Assembly (NCBI GenBank): GCA_013812385.1
Contig: JACCTM010000194.1
Location: 1 to 13,248 of the forward strand
Reading direction: 5' to 3'
Origin: Geodermatophilaceae bacterium
GTDB lineage: Bacteria; Actinomycetota; Actinomycetes; Mycobacteriales; Geodermatophilaceae
DNA: 13,248 nucleotides
The notes under the pieces are model-generated. The model did no database searches. It worked only from the letters and a program-made list of their open reading frames with translations, and was not told the origin of the DNA. Positions 6,238-13,096 of the stretch are shown one piece after another. Numbering within the stretch: position 1 is the stretch's first letter; each line of letters opens with the position of its first letter. The position numbers and the translations under genes were made by a program.

Positions 6238-7437
6238 GTGGACCTGATCACCGAGTACCTCCTCCTCGGGCTGCGTTTCGACCGCCTCGAGGCCGGCTTC
6301 GTCGACGCCTACACCGGTGACCCGGCGCTGCGAGCCCGGGTCGAGAACGAGCCCTCCCCACATCCGGCCCAGCTGCGGGCACGCACCCGTGAGCTGTTGG
6401 CGGAGCTGGATTCGAGCGGCCTGGACCCTGTGCGGGTCGATTTCCTGCGCGCTCAACTCACCGCTCTGGAATGCAGCGCCAGGGTGATGTCAGGTGAGCC
6501 GGTTGGTTTCGTCGAGGAAGTCGCGGCGTACTTCGACGTGCACATTCGGCTCGGGAATGAAACACGCTACGAGGCAGCGCATTCCGAACTCGATGCGTTG
6601 TTACCCGGCAAAGGCGGGCTGGCCCAGAGATATGCCGGCTACCGGCAAGCTGACGAGTGCCCACCGGATCGCCTCGAAGAGGTCGTGCTGGCGATGTCCA
6701 GTCGGCTACGGGATCACGTACGGGCCACGTACGTCCTGCCGCCCGAGGAAACGGTCAGCTACGACGTCGTCACCGACAAGCCGTGGTCGGGGTTCAACTA
6801 CTACCGGGGAGAGTTCCACTCCGACGTCGCGATAAACGCAGACCTGCCGCAGCGGCTCACCCAGCTTCCACATCTGGTCGCGCACGAGTCCTACCCCGGG
6901 CATCACACCGAGCACTGCCGCAAAGAGGCCGGTTTGGTGGTCCGCGACCAGCACCGCGAGCACACAATCTTCCTGGTGAACACCCCGGAGTGCCTGATGG
7001 CCGAGGGGCTCGCCGATCTCGGCGTCAAGGTGACGGTAGGCGAGGGCTGGGGAGCCTGGACCGAGGAGATCCTCGGAGATCTGGGTCTGGCCGCTGACGG
7101 TGAATTGGCGCAGCGGGTAGCAAAGGCCGTGGCTCCGCTCAACGACGTCCGTCAGGATGCGGCGATCATGTTGCACGACAGGAACTCTGACCAGGACACG
7201 GTGACGGACTACCTGCAACGGTGGTCCCTCGCCTCCCACGAGCGGGCACAGCAGTCGCTGCGCTTCCTGACCGACCCGCTGTGGCGGGCCTACACCTCGA
7301 CCTACGTCGAAGGTCACCGCCTGCTCTCGTCCTGGCTGGATGCCCGCCCGGACGACGAGCCGGTCGAGTCTCGGTTCCGGCGGTTGCTGGACGAGCCGCT
7401 CACCCCCGGCCGCATCGTCGCCGAACTGCCCACGTGA
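6238..7437 (+). CDS. DUF885 family metallopeptidase-like protein
   Basis: A 399-residue protein starting at GTG 6238. No ribosome binding site precedes it; CAGACT at 6224-6229 could be a -10 giving an almost leaderless mRNA. The hallmark of DUF885 is present: HESYPGHH at 216-223, where His216, Glu217 and the following PGHH match the HExxPGH-type zinc motif, followed by LMAEGLADLG (251-262) with Glu256 as likely third ligand. DUF885 proteins resemble M32-like thermolysin-fold carboxypeptidases; substrates are largely unknown. No signal peptide is seen, so it is probably cytosolic. It is somewhat shorter than many DUF885 members (500-600 aa). It follows the isoprenyl synthase by 56 bp and its stop overlaps the start of the next small gene by four bases. 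Confidence 0.88.
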   Translation: MDLITEYLLLGLRFDRLEAGFVDAYTGDPALRARVENEPSPHPAQLRARTRELLAELDSSGLDPVRVDFLRAQLTALECSARVMSGEPVGFVEEVAAYFDVHIRLGNETRYEAAHSELDALLPGKGGLAQRYAGYRQADECPPDRLEEVVLAMSSRLRDHVRATYVLPPEETVSYDVVTDKPWSGFNYYRGEFHSDVAINADLPQRLTQLPHLVAHESYPGHHTEHCRKEAGLVVRDQHREHTIFLVNTPECLMAEGLADLGVKVTVGEGWGAWTEEILGDLGLAADGELAQRVAKAVAPLNDVRQDAAIMLHDRNSDQDTVTDYLQRWSLASHERAQQSLRFLTDPLWRAYTSTYVEGHRLLSSWLDARPDDEPVESRFRRLLDEPLTPGRIVAELPT

Positions 7438-7679
7438 ACCTTGCTGGACGCAGCCGACGGGGCCGACGGAGCCCGGGTCAACGGCTGGTCGCGCAGGCCA
7501 CCTTCGCCGTCCCCTTGCTGCTCTTCCTGATCCTGGGCATCGTCCTGGTCGGTGACTTCTCGGCCCAGTGGTGGCTGCTCATCCTGCCGGTCGCTCTGCT
7601 CGCCGGGCCGCTCCTAGCCCTACGCCGGCAGTCCGGCCGGGAGCCGGATGATGACCCCTCGGCGAACGCCTGGCGGTAG
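7434..7679 (+). CDS. Small two-helix membrane protein
   Basis: An 81-residue protein whose GTG start (7434) overlaps the TGA of the DUF885 gene in a GTGA junction, indicating translational coupling. It has a basic N-terminus (AGRSRRGRRSPGQR), a first hydrophobic segment at about residues 24-41 (ATFAVPLLLFLILGIVLVG), a short polar turn DFSAQ, and a second segment at about 46-63 (WWLLILPVALLAGPLLAL). An acidic, soluble tail (REPDDDPSANAWR) follows. I recognise no family. The positive N-terminus and tail suggest both ends face the cytoplasm. The open frame runs further upstream inside the DUF885 gene, but the low-complexity Arg/Pro-rich translation there is clearly an overlap artefact. Confidence 0.75.
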   Translation: MNLAGRSRRGRRSPGQRLVAQATFAVPLLLFLILGIVLVGDFSAQWWLLILPVALLAGPLLALRRQSGREPDDDPSANAWR

Positions 7680-7726
7680 CACTCACCTACGCCGCGTGTC
7701 GTAACGCGAGGCGCGAGCAACCGCCG

Positions 7727-7732
7727 TACGGT
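7727..7732 (+). promoter_or_regulatory. Candidate -10 element TACGGT before small ORF/phoH2
   Basis: TACGGT at 7727-7732 predicts transcription start at 7738-7739, coinciding with GTG 7738. The same hexamer, at almost the same distance from a GTG, precedes the gene at 13110. Confidence 0.4.
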
Positions 7733-7737
7733 CGGGC

Positions 7738-7869
7738 GTGGCGGTGCCGGATGTGCCGCCCTGGGAGGCCCCGACGGTGCTGACGACATGGTCAGTGAAG
7801 GGCCGGTTCCTGGCCCTGGCGGGTCGGACCGGAGCCCTTCGACCTGAACGGGAGCGCACGCTCTCGTAG
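7738..7869 (+). CDS. Candidate 43-residue leaderless ORF upstream of phoH2
   Basis: A short frame from GTG 7738 to TAG 7867-7869 encodes 43 residues beginning MAVPDVPPWEAPTVLTTW and ending RPERERTLS. Third codon positions are almost all G or C over the first 33 codons, as in real genes of this genome. A TACGGT -10 element places transcription start at the GTG. Its stop codon is embedded in GTAGGAG, the ribosome binding site of phoH2, giving a spacing of 10 bp. In mycobacteria phoH2 is preceded by a small antitoxin-like gene phoAT; this ORF is in the matching place, but I cannot confirm sequence similarity. It could instead be a regulatory leader peptide or an untranslated leader. Confidence 0.4.
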   Translation: MAVPDVPPWEAPTVLTTWSVKGRFLALAGRTGALRPERERTLS

Positions 7870-7879
7870 GAGCCCGCGC

Positions 7880-9175
7880 ATGACCGATCGCCGCACCTAT
7901 GTCCTCGACACCTCGGTTCTGCTGTCCGATCCCGGCGCGCTGCGGCGCTTCGCCGAACACGACGTAGTGCTCCCACTCGTGGTCATCGGCGAGCTCGAGG
8001 ACAAACGACACCACCCGGAGCTGGGTTGGTTCGCCCGCGAGTCGTTGCGTGTCCTGGATGACCTGCGAATCCTGCATGGCCGACTCGATGCGCCGGTGCC
8101 GATCGGTCGGGCCGGAGGAACTGTGCACGTCGAACTCAATCATTCCGACTCTTCGGTGCTCCCGGCCGGATTCCGTAATGACGCCAACGATTCGCGGATC
8201 CTGGCCGTTGCCCTGAACTTGGTCGCCGAGGGCCTCGACGTCGTCCTGGTCAGCAAGGACATGCCCCTGCGGGTCAAGGCCGCCTCGGTCGGACTGGCCG
8301 CCGATGAATACCGCGCGCACAACGCCGTTGATGCCGGCTGGACCGGAATGACCGAACTCGACGTGAGCACCGAAGACGTCGACCGGCTCTACGCCGAGGA
8401 CGAGATCGACGTGCCGTGCAACTCCGACCTGGCTTGTCACACCGGCTTGGTGTTGCTCTCCACGCGCGGATCGGCGCTGGGGCGGGTGACGGCGGACAAG
8501 CGGATCCGGCTGGTCCGCGGTGACCGTGAAGCCTTTGGGCTGCATGGTCGCTCGGCTGAACAGCGGATCGCATTGGACCTGCTGCTCGACCCGGAGATCG
8601 GCATCGTGTCACTCGGCGGGCGCGCCGGTACGGGCAAGTCCGCTTTAGCCCTCTGCGCCGGGCTCGAGTCGGTGATGGAACGACGTGCGCACAAAAAGGT
8701 GGTCGTCTTCCGGCCGCTGTACGCCGTCGGCGGCCAGGAACTCGGTTATCTCCCAGGTAGTGAGAGCGAGAAGATGGGTCCCTGGGCCCAGGCGGTCTTC
8801 GACACCCTTGGCGCCCTTGTCAGTACGGACATGGTCGATGAGATCATCGACCGCGGAATGCTCGAAGTCCTTCCGCTGACCCATATCCGGGGTAGATCCC
8901 TGCATGACTCGTTCGTGATCGTCGACGAGGCCCAGTCGTTGGAGCGCGGTGTGCTGTTGACCGTGTTGTCCCGCCTGGGGTCGGGTTCGCGGGTGGTGCT
9001 GACCCACGACGTCGCGCAACGCGACAACCTGCGGGTCGGGCGGCATGACGGGGTCACGGCGGTCATCGAGGCGCTCAAGGGGCACCCGCTGTTCGCCCAC
9101 GTGACGCTGACCCGTTCCGAGCGCTCCCCGATTGCGGCACTGGTCACCGAGATGTTGGAAGACCTTCCGATGTAG
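7880..9175 (+). CDS. phoH2: PhoH2: PIN-domain RNase fused to PhoH ATPase
   Basis: A 431-residue two-domain protein with ATG at 7880 and GTAGGAG seven bases upstream. The N-terminal PIN domain (about 5-135) has the acidic set Asp10 (YVLDTS), Glu38 (VIGELED), Asp104 (NDSRILAVA) and Asp127 (SKDMPLR), so a metal-dependent RNase active site looks complete. The C-terminal PhoH domain (about 225-431) has Walker A GRAGTGKS (247-254), the VFRPLYAVGGQELGYLPGS segment (276-294), Walker B FVIVDEAQ (345-352) and the late LTRSERSPIAALV element. PhoH2 proteins of mycobacteria and other bacteria are sequence-selective RNA-unwinding RNases and have been described as the toxin of a PhoAT-PhoH2 pair. The length is normal and no lesion is seen. 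M. tuberculosis homologue recalled: Rv1095. Confidence 0.92.
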   Translation: MTDRRTYVLDTSVLLSDPGALRRFAEHDVVLPLVVIGELEDKRHHPELGWFARESLRVLDDLRILHGRLDAPVPIGRAGGTVHVELNHSDSSVLPAGFRNDANDSRILAVALNLVAEGLDVVLVSKDMPLRVKAASVGLAADEYRAHNAVDAGWTGMTELDVSTEDVDRLYAEDEIDVPCNSDLACHTGLVLLSTRGSALGRVTADKRIRLVRGDREAFGLHGRSAEQRIALDLLLDPEIGIVSLGGRAGTGKSALALCAGLESVMERRAHKKVVVFRPLYAVGGQELGYLPGSESEKMGPWAQAVFDTLGALVSTDMVDEIIDRGMLEVLPLTHIRGRSLHDSFVIVDEAQSLERGVLLTVLSRLGSGSRVVLTHDVAQRDNLRVGRHDGVTAVIEALKGHPLFAHVTLTRSERSPIAALVTEMLEDLPM

Positions 9176-9213
9176 GGACCCGACAGAGGTCGACGTACGG
9201 CCGTGATGTCGGC

Positions 9214-9242
9214 TTGACGAAGTAGTCAGTAAGACTTACTGT
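9214..9242 (+). promoter_or_regulatory. SigA-type promoter of the cupin-MarR pair
   Basis: TTGACG (9214-9219) and TACTGT (9237-9242) are separated by exactly 17 bp, a near-consensus housekeeping promoter. Predicted transcription start is near 9249, leaving a leader of about 30 bases with GGGAG at 9267-9271. The spacer and -10 are covered by the operator described next. Confidence 0.65.
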
Positions 9243-9263
9243 GTAGTCAGCTCATCTGACTAC
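9222..9263. promoter_or_regulatory. Compound operator: three GTAGTCAG arms and a 15-bp palindrome
   Basis: GTAGTCAG occurs at 9222-9229 and 9243-9250, 21 bp apart (two helical turns). Its exact reverse complement CTGACTAC is at 9256-9263, making a perfect inverted repeat with a 5-base spacer (CTCAT). Between the arms, CAGTAAGACTTACTG (9227-9241) is a perfect 15-base palindrome lying over the promoter spacer and -10. The MarR-type regulator two genes downstream is the natural candidate binder, giving negative autoregulation. Confidence 0.6.
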
Positions 9264-9278
9264 CTTGGGAGTTTGCCC

Positions 9279-9650
9279 ATGCCCGTCGCCACGCTCTCCG
9301 GAGCACCTGAGTTCGCGTTCGGCGATGCAGTGTTCCGCTCCCTGGCAGTACCGTCACGCGGCTCCACCCGATTCGCGATCTGGGCCCTGGAGCTTGCACC
9401 GGGGATGTCCGGTGATGCGCACAGCCTGGACTGCGAAGAGGTCCTGGTGATCCACAGCGGACAGATCAGCGCGCGGATCGGAACGGAGGAGATCCAGGCG
9501 GGTCCGGGAGATGCGGTGATCGTGCCGCCGGAGACGTCCTTGGTGCTGCGAAACGTGACAGCGGAACCGGTGCACGCCACGGCGATCACCTCGGCCGGCT
9601 TCCGGGCCACGTTGGGAGATACGACGATGATCCCGCCGTGGTCGCTCTGA
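9279..9650 (+). CDS. Small cupin-domain protein
   Basis: A 123-residue single-domain cupin. ATG 9279 was chosen over an in-frame TTG two codons earlier because GGGAG ends seven bases before it. The cupin core runs from about 36 to 105: ALELAPGMSGDAHSLDCEEVLVIHSGQISARIG (motif 1), then AGPGDAVIVPPETSLVLRN (motif 2). Of the usual metal ligands (two His and Glu in motif 1, His in motif 2) only His48 and Glu53/54 are evident, and the motif 2 His is Leu. It may therefore bind a ligand without being a metal enzyme. It shares a promoter and operator with the MarR-type gene downstream, so it is probably the regulated effector of that regulator. No specific substrate can be inferred. Confidence 0.82.
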   Translation: MPVATLSGAPEFAFGDAVFRSLAVPSRGSTRFAIWALELAPGMSGDAHSLDCEEVLVIHSGQISARIGTEEIQAGPGDAVIVPPETSLVLRNVTAEPVHATAITSAGFRATLGDTTMIPPWSL

Positions 9651-9748
9651 CCGAGCGATCACCGGCTCGGCCGACACCGCACCGCACGCGCGGGACCCGT
9701 ACGCGGCCACCGGAGAATGGACTTCCGGTCACGGCCAACACCGGGCGA

Positions 9749-10222
9749 ATGCCGCCGACGCTGGCGCAGCTGCCCTTGCCTGCGCTGTTGAGCCTGGCCA
9801 CTCGGGTGGTCACCGAGGCCGTCCACGCCGGCTTGGCTGCTGCGGGCTTCGCCGACATCCGCCCGGCGCACGGTTATGCGTTCTCGCTGATCGCGGTGCG
9901 TCGGGGGGCCACCGGAGTGGAGATAGCCGCGCATCTGGGGATGACCAAGCAGTCGGCGAAGGTGATCATCGACCAACTCGAAGCCGCCGGCTATGTCACC
10001 CGTGAACGCATCGAGCGAGACCGCCGGGCCCGGGTGGTCCAGCTCACCGACCGCGCCTGGGCCTGTATCGAGATCGGCACCCGGCTGTGGGCTGCAGCCG
10101 AGGCCGATATCGAGGCAGTCCTCGGCACGGCGGCGCTGTCGACGACCCGACACACCTTGGAGCAGTTGGTCGGAACACACATCGGTTCCGGGGACGCCGT
10201 CCCCCTTCGCCCACCTCGCTGA
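9749..10222 (+). CDS. MarR-family transcriptional regulator
   Basis: A 157-residue winged-helix regulator. Helix 1 begins LAQLPLPALLSLATRVVTEAVHAGLAAAG. The recognition part is GVEIAAHLGMTKQSAKVIIDQLEAAGYVTRE (about 56-86), and the wing has the classic DRRARVVQLT (91-100). The C-terminal helices (AWACIEIGTRLWAAAEADIEAVLG) form the dimerisation domain. The start is uncertain: ATG 9749 gives normal MarR length. GTG 9638 would add 37 Pro/Arg/Thr-rich residues and overlap the cupin gene by 13 bases; that extension does not look like protein. No clear ribosome binding site precedes 9749. It is likely co-transcribed with the cupin and probably binds the GTAGTCAG operator; the ligand is unknown. Confidence 0.87.
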   Translation: MPPTLAQLPLPALLSLATRVVTEAVHAGLAAAGFADIRPAHGYAFSLIAVRRGATGVEIAAHLGMTKQSAKVIIDQLEAAGYVTRERIERDRRARVVQLTDRAWACIEIGTRLWAAAEADIEAVLGTAALSTTRHTLEQLVGTHIGSGDAVPLRPPR

Positions 10223-10335
10223 GATCACCCCTTGCGGGAGTGTCCTCGTTCTGAGGCTGTTGTACTACCGGCAGAGCAAGGGCAGTACCCGTAGAGCTGC
10301 TGTCCACAGCCACGAACCCTTCGTCCACAAGGGAG
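10223..10335. other. Non-coding stretch after the MarR gene
   Basis: No credible gene, RNA or terminator is seen. Short frames on both strands have no recognisable content. Two TCCACA words (10303-10308 and 10323-10328) are present but do not form a DnaA-box cluster. Confidence 0.4.
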
Positions 10336-10640
10336 ATCGCCGGTCCTACTGGGGCAGTGCGTGAGGCGTACGTCCCGGCCGACGCTTCGTCGTCCAGCGA
10401 TCGAAGTGCACGGCTTCATGTCCATGTTGTCCGGCTCGACGATGACGAGGCAGGAGCCTGGCGTTCGAGTCTGCGATCGTTGCAGCTGATTTCGCCCTGC
10501 ACGAGGGCTTGGCCACATCCTCTGCCTTGGAAGCGACGGCAATCAGCATGTCCGGAGTAGCGGGAAGCCTTCAGGCCACTCGAATGGTCGGCTGCTCAAG
10601 CCTGGCCAGAGCGCCCATGCCCAGGAACGAGCTCTCCGCC
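10336..10640 (+). pseudogene. Eroded remnant of an AbiEi/DUF559-like gene
   Basis: Two pieces in different frames look like parts of one protein of the AbiEi-like winged-helix/DUF559 type common in actinobacteria. The frame at about 10336-10395 reads IAGPTGAVREAYVPADASSSSDRSARL, like the N-terminal segment of such proteins. The frame at about 10455-10640 reads RSLAFESAIVAADFALHEGLATSSALEA and then SGVAGSLQATRMVGCSSLA, close to the middle segment (usually E-x-A-V-V-A-A-D-x-A-L-H-x-G-L, then a G-S/A-R-A-R-R-x-x-x segment). The part between is shortened and frame-shifted, and no DUF559 nuclease core follows. No complete ORF remains. Identification is by pattern only and could be wrong; that the stretch once coded is more secure than the family. 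Confidence 0.4.
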
Positions 10641-10696
10641 GCGGGTTACCGTGACCTTTGCCGGTATTTCTCCCGCTTTCAGGGTCCTGCGCGGCA

Positions 10697-10725
10697 CCCG
10701 CAAAGCGCGTACAAAGCCCGCAAAG
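10697..10725. repeat. Short direct repeat CCCGCAAAG, 20 bp apart
   Basis: CCCGCAAAG is found at 10697-10705 and 10717-10725, just beyond the 3' end of the fumarase gene. It does not form a hairpin with a T-run, so it is not a standard terminator. No function is assigned. Confidence 0.3.
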
Positions 10726-10739
10726 GTTGTGGCCAGCGG

Positions 10740-12176
10740 CTACGGGTGGGTCATGGACAGCACGTCGAGTGCAGCGTCTAGTTGCTCCTCGGTGAGCTTG
10801 CCGTCGCGTACGTACCCGCGCTCCAGCACGACCTCGCGGATCGTCTTGCGCTCGGCCAGCGACTGCTTGGCGACCTTCGCGGCCTCGTCGTACCCGATGT
10901 AGCGGTTCAGCGGAGTGACGATCGACGGCGAGGACTCGGCGAACTCGCGGCAGCGCTCGACATCGGCCTCGATCCCGTCGATACAGCGATCGGCGAACAG
11001 CCGGGAGATGTTGGCCAGCAAGCGGATCGACTCGAGCAGATTGCGGGCGATGACCGGCAGCATCACGTTCAGCTCGAAGTTGCCAGCCGACCCGCCGAAG
11101 GCCACGGCAGCATCGTTGCCGATCACCTGGGCGACCACCTGGCAGACCGCCTCCGGGATGACCGGATTGACCTTGCCGGGCATGATCGAGGAACCCGGTT
11201 GCAGGTCGGGCAGCCGGATCTCGCCCAGCCCGGCTCGAGGGCCGGAGCCCATCCAGCGCAGATCGTTGGCGATCTTGTACAGCGAGATGGCGATCACGCG
11301 CAGCACGCCGGAGGCCTCGACCAGAGCATCCCGCGAAGCCTGCGCCTCGAAGTGGTCTCGCGCTTCGGTGAGCGGCAAGTCCATGTCCGCGGCGAGTGCG
11401 GCAATCACCTCACCGCCGAACCCGGCCGGCGCGTTGATACCCGTCCCCACCGCCGTACCGCCCAAGGGCAGTTCACCGATCCGCGGCAAGGCGCCCTTCA
11501 GCCGCTCGACTCCGAAGCGAACCGACGCCGCATACCCCCCGAACTCCTGCCCCAGGGTGACCGGGGTGGCATCCATCAGGTGCGTACGACCAGATTTCAC
11601 GACTGTCGCGAATTCCGTGGCCTTGCGCGACAGCGAAGCGTCGAGGTGCTCCAGGGCCGGGATCAGTGACACGACGATGGACCGGGTCGCCGCGATGTGG
11701 ATCGCCGCCGGAAACTGGTCGTTGGAGGAGAACGGGTCGTTGACGTCGTCATTGGGATGTACTGAAGTGCCGTCGCCGAGCCGCTCTGCCGCCAAGGTGG
11801 CGATGACCTCGTTGGCGTTCATATTCGACGACGTACCCGAGCCGGTCTGGAAGACATCGATGGGGAAGTGCACATCCCACTTCCCGCGGGCGACCTCCGC
11901 AGCGGCGTCGTGGATCGCGGTCGCCTTTGCCGGATCGAGCCGGCCGGCCTCTCCACGCAAGCGAGCGCTGGCTCCCTTGATCGAGGACATCGCGCCGATG
12001 AGTTCGCGGTCGATCCGCTGGCCGGAGACCGGAAAGTTTTCGACGGCCCGCTGAGTTTGGGCCCGATACTTCGCTGAAGCGGGTACGGCGACCTCGCCCA
12101 TCGAGTCGCGCTCGATCCGAAAATCCTGGCCGTCGTGATCGTGATCCTCGCGGGCCGTTTGCCTGACGCCGTCCAC
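10740..12176 (-). CDS. fumC: Class II fumarate hydratase
   Basis: A 478-residue iron-independent fumarase that interconverts fumarate and L-malate in the TCA cycle; members of this family are cytosolic homotetramers. The superfamily signature GSSIMPGKVNP is at 328-338 (mobile catalytic-serine loop). Other active-site regions are TGSGTSSNMNANEV (111-124), HPNDDVNDPFSSNDQFP (140-156) and GRTHLMDATPVTLGQEFGGY (196-215, catalytic His199). The end DAALDVLSMTHP matches the family's C-terminal domain. GTG 12176 is supported by GAGGAG nine bases upstream; DFRIERDSMGEVAVPASAKYRAQTQRAVENFP is the normal family N-terminus, here after an 18-residue lead rich in His and Asp. The usual HPNDHVN reads HPNDDVN. 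M. tuberculosis equivalent recalled: Rv1098c. Confidence 0.95.
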   Translation of the reverse strand: MDGVRQTAREDHDHDGQDFRIERDSMGEVAVPASAKYRAQTQRAVENFPVSGQRIDRELIGAMSSIKGASARLRGEAGRLDPAKATAIHDAAAEVARGKWDVHFPIDVFQTGSGTSSNMNANEVIATLAAERLGDGTSVHPNDDVNDPFSSNDQFPAAIHIAATRSIVVSLIPALEHLDASLSRKATEFATVVKSGRTHLMDATPVTLGQEFGGYAASVRFGVERLKGALPRIGELPLGGTAVGTGINAPAGFGGEVIAALAADMDLPLTEARDHFEAQASRDALVEASGVLRVIAISLYKIANDLRWMGSGPRAGLGEIRLPDLQPGSSIMPGKVNPVIPEAVCQVVAQVIGNDAAVAFGGSAGNFELNVMLPVIARNLLESIRLLANISRLFADRCIDGIEADVERCREFAESSPSIVTPLNRYIGYDEAAKVAKQSLAERKTIREVVLERGYVRDGKLTEEQLDAALDVLSMTHP

Positions 12177-12183
12177 TTCAGTT

Positions 12184-12343
12184 CACTCCTCGGCCAGATC
12201 CGGGCTGCTGTCAAGGACTCTAGTGATGCATCCTGGACCTCCTGGAATGCGGGAACCTCGCGTTGAGTACCAACGTCTACCGTCTGATGCCGCCCCCGGG
12301 GCCGCGAACTGCACGATCACGTGTCGAGATCGGAGAACGAGAG
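12184..12343. promoter_or_regulatory. Divergent intergenic region between fumC and membrane-protein gene
   Basis: This 160-bp stretch must hold both upstream signals. On the minus strand the fumarase ribosome binding site GAGGAG lies at about 12186-12191 and TAGAGT (12222-12217) could be its -10. On the plus strand GGAGAA (12332-12337) is the ribosome binding site of the gene at 12344. A direct repeat CCTGGA (12232-12237 and 12241-12246) and GCAT/ATGC arms at about 12228-12249 are present; their meaning is unknown. Confidence 0.35.
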
Positions 12344-13076
12344 ATGAATCAGCCTCCGTACGGTCAAGGCGGCTACGACCCGAACCAGCCATCCGGCCCG
12401 CAGGGTGGCGGTGAGGGGTACCCATAGCAGGGGTACGGGCAGCAGGGATACGGGCCGGGGTACGGGCAGCCGGGATACGGGCAGCCGGGCGGCGGCCAGG
12501 GATACGACCCAACCAGGGTCCGGGCAACCGAATCCGGTGTACGGCCAGCCGCCCTATACCCAAGGTGGTTACGACCCCAACCAGCCCGGTTACGGAACGC
12601 CCGGCGGCTACGGCCCGGGCGGGCAGCCACCGAAGAAGAACAACACCAACTTGATCATCGCGGCCGTGGTAGCAGCGGTCCTCCTGATCGCCGGCGGGAT
12701 CACCGCGATCGTGCTCCTGAACAATGACGACGACCCGACCACGACAGCTACCGCCAATTCTGCGCCCGGCGAGCCGAGCAGCCCCGGCGAAGCGACGACC
12801 GAACCGAGCGAGGACAGCAGTGATCCAAGCGAGTCTGACGACGGGGGTGGGGGATCCGGTGAACTTCCAGATCCTTCCTCCCCGGAGGGCCTCGGCGACG
12901 ACCCCGAGCTGGACGCTCTGGCTCAGGACTGCTTCGCAGGGGACTTGGAAGCCTGCGACAACTTGTACTTCCAGGCCGACATCGACTCCGCCTACGAAAC
13001 CTACGGAGATACATGTGGCGGTCGTCAGCCCGACACCGAGGAGGCATACGGAATCTGCGTCTTCGACTTCCCGTAA
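12344..13076 (+). pseudogene. Gly/Tyr/Gln-rich single-pass membrane protein with nonsense and frameshift
   Basis: ATG 12344 has GGAGAA six bases upstream. The N-terminus is low-complexity (MNQPPYGQGGYDPNQPSGPQ, then GYGQ/PGYGQ repeats). Codon 28 is TAG (12425-12427) where the repeat pattern predicts CAG. The frame then breaks at the CCC run 12508-12510; dropping one C resumes QPGSGQPNPVYGQPPYTQGGYDPNQPG. A transmembrane helix (NLIIAAVVAAVLLIAGGITAIVLL), a Ser/Thr/Glu/Pro/Asp-rich extracytoplasmic linker, and a C-terminal module LAQDCFAGDLEACDNLYFQ to YETYGDTCGGRQ to YGICVFDFP follow, with four cysteines. That module is frequent in actinobacterial membrane proteins and probably forms two disulfides outside the cell. 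Corrected length is 243 residues. Both lesions lie in the repeat region. The intact 3' part alone has no evident start. Confidence 0.75.
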
Positions 13077-13096
13077 ACCCGCGAAAGCCCGTGCTG

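Noticed and set aside
7478..8545. A 355-residue minus-strand frame under the small membrane gene and phoH2
   Set aside because: It is antisense to genes with clear domains, has no family features, and its length reflects high GC content.
9638..9748. N-terminal extension of the MarR regulator from GTG 9638
   Set aside because: The added 37 residues are Pro/Arg/Thr-rich and unlike MarR N-termini; kept only as an alternative start.
10300..10330. DnaA-box or replication-origin signal from TCCACA words
   Set aside because: Only two partial matches, no cluster, no AT-rich element and no dnaA/dnaN nearby.
10782..11669. Long plus-strand frames antisense to fumarase (also 10915-12054)
   Set aside because: They mirror the codon bias of fumC on the other strand; composition is Arg/Gly/Asp-rich without motifs.
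12405..13076. An intact shorter gene starting near 12405 for the membrane protein
   Set aside because: The first 35 codons of that frame are shifted repeat DNA (RGTHSRGTGSRDTG), not the natural leader; the real start is 12344 with a good ribosome binding site.
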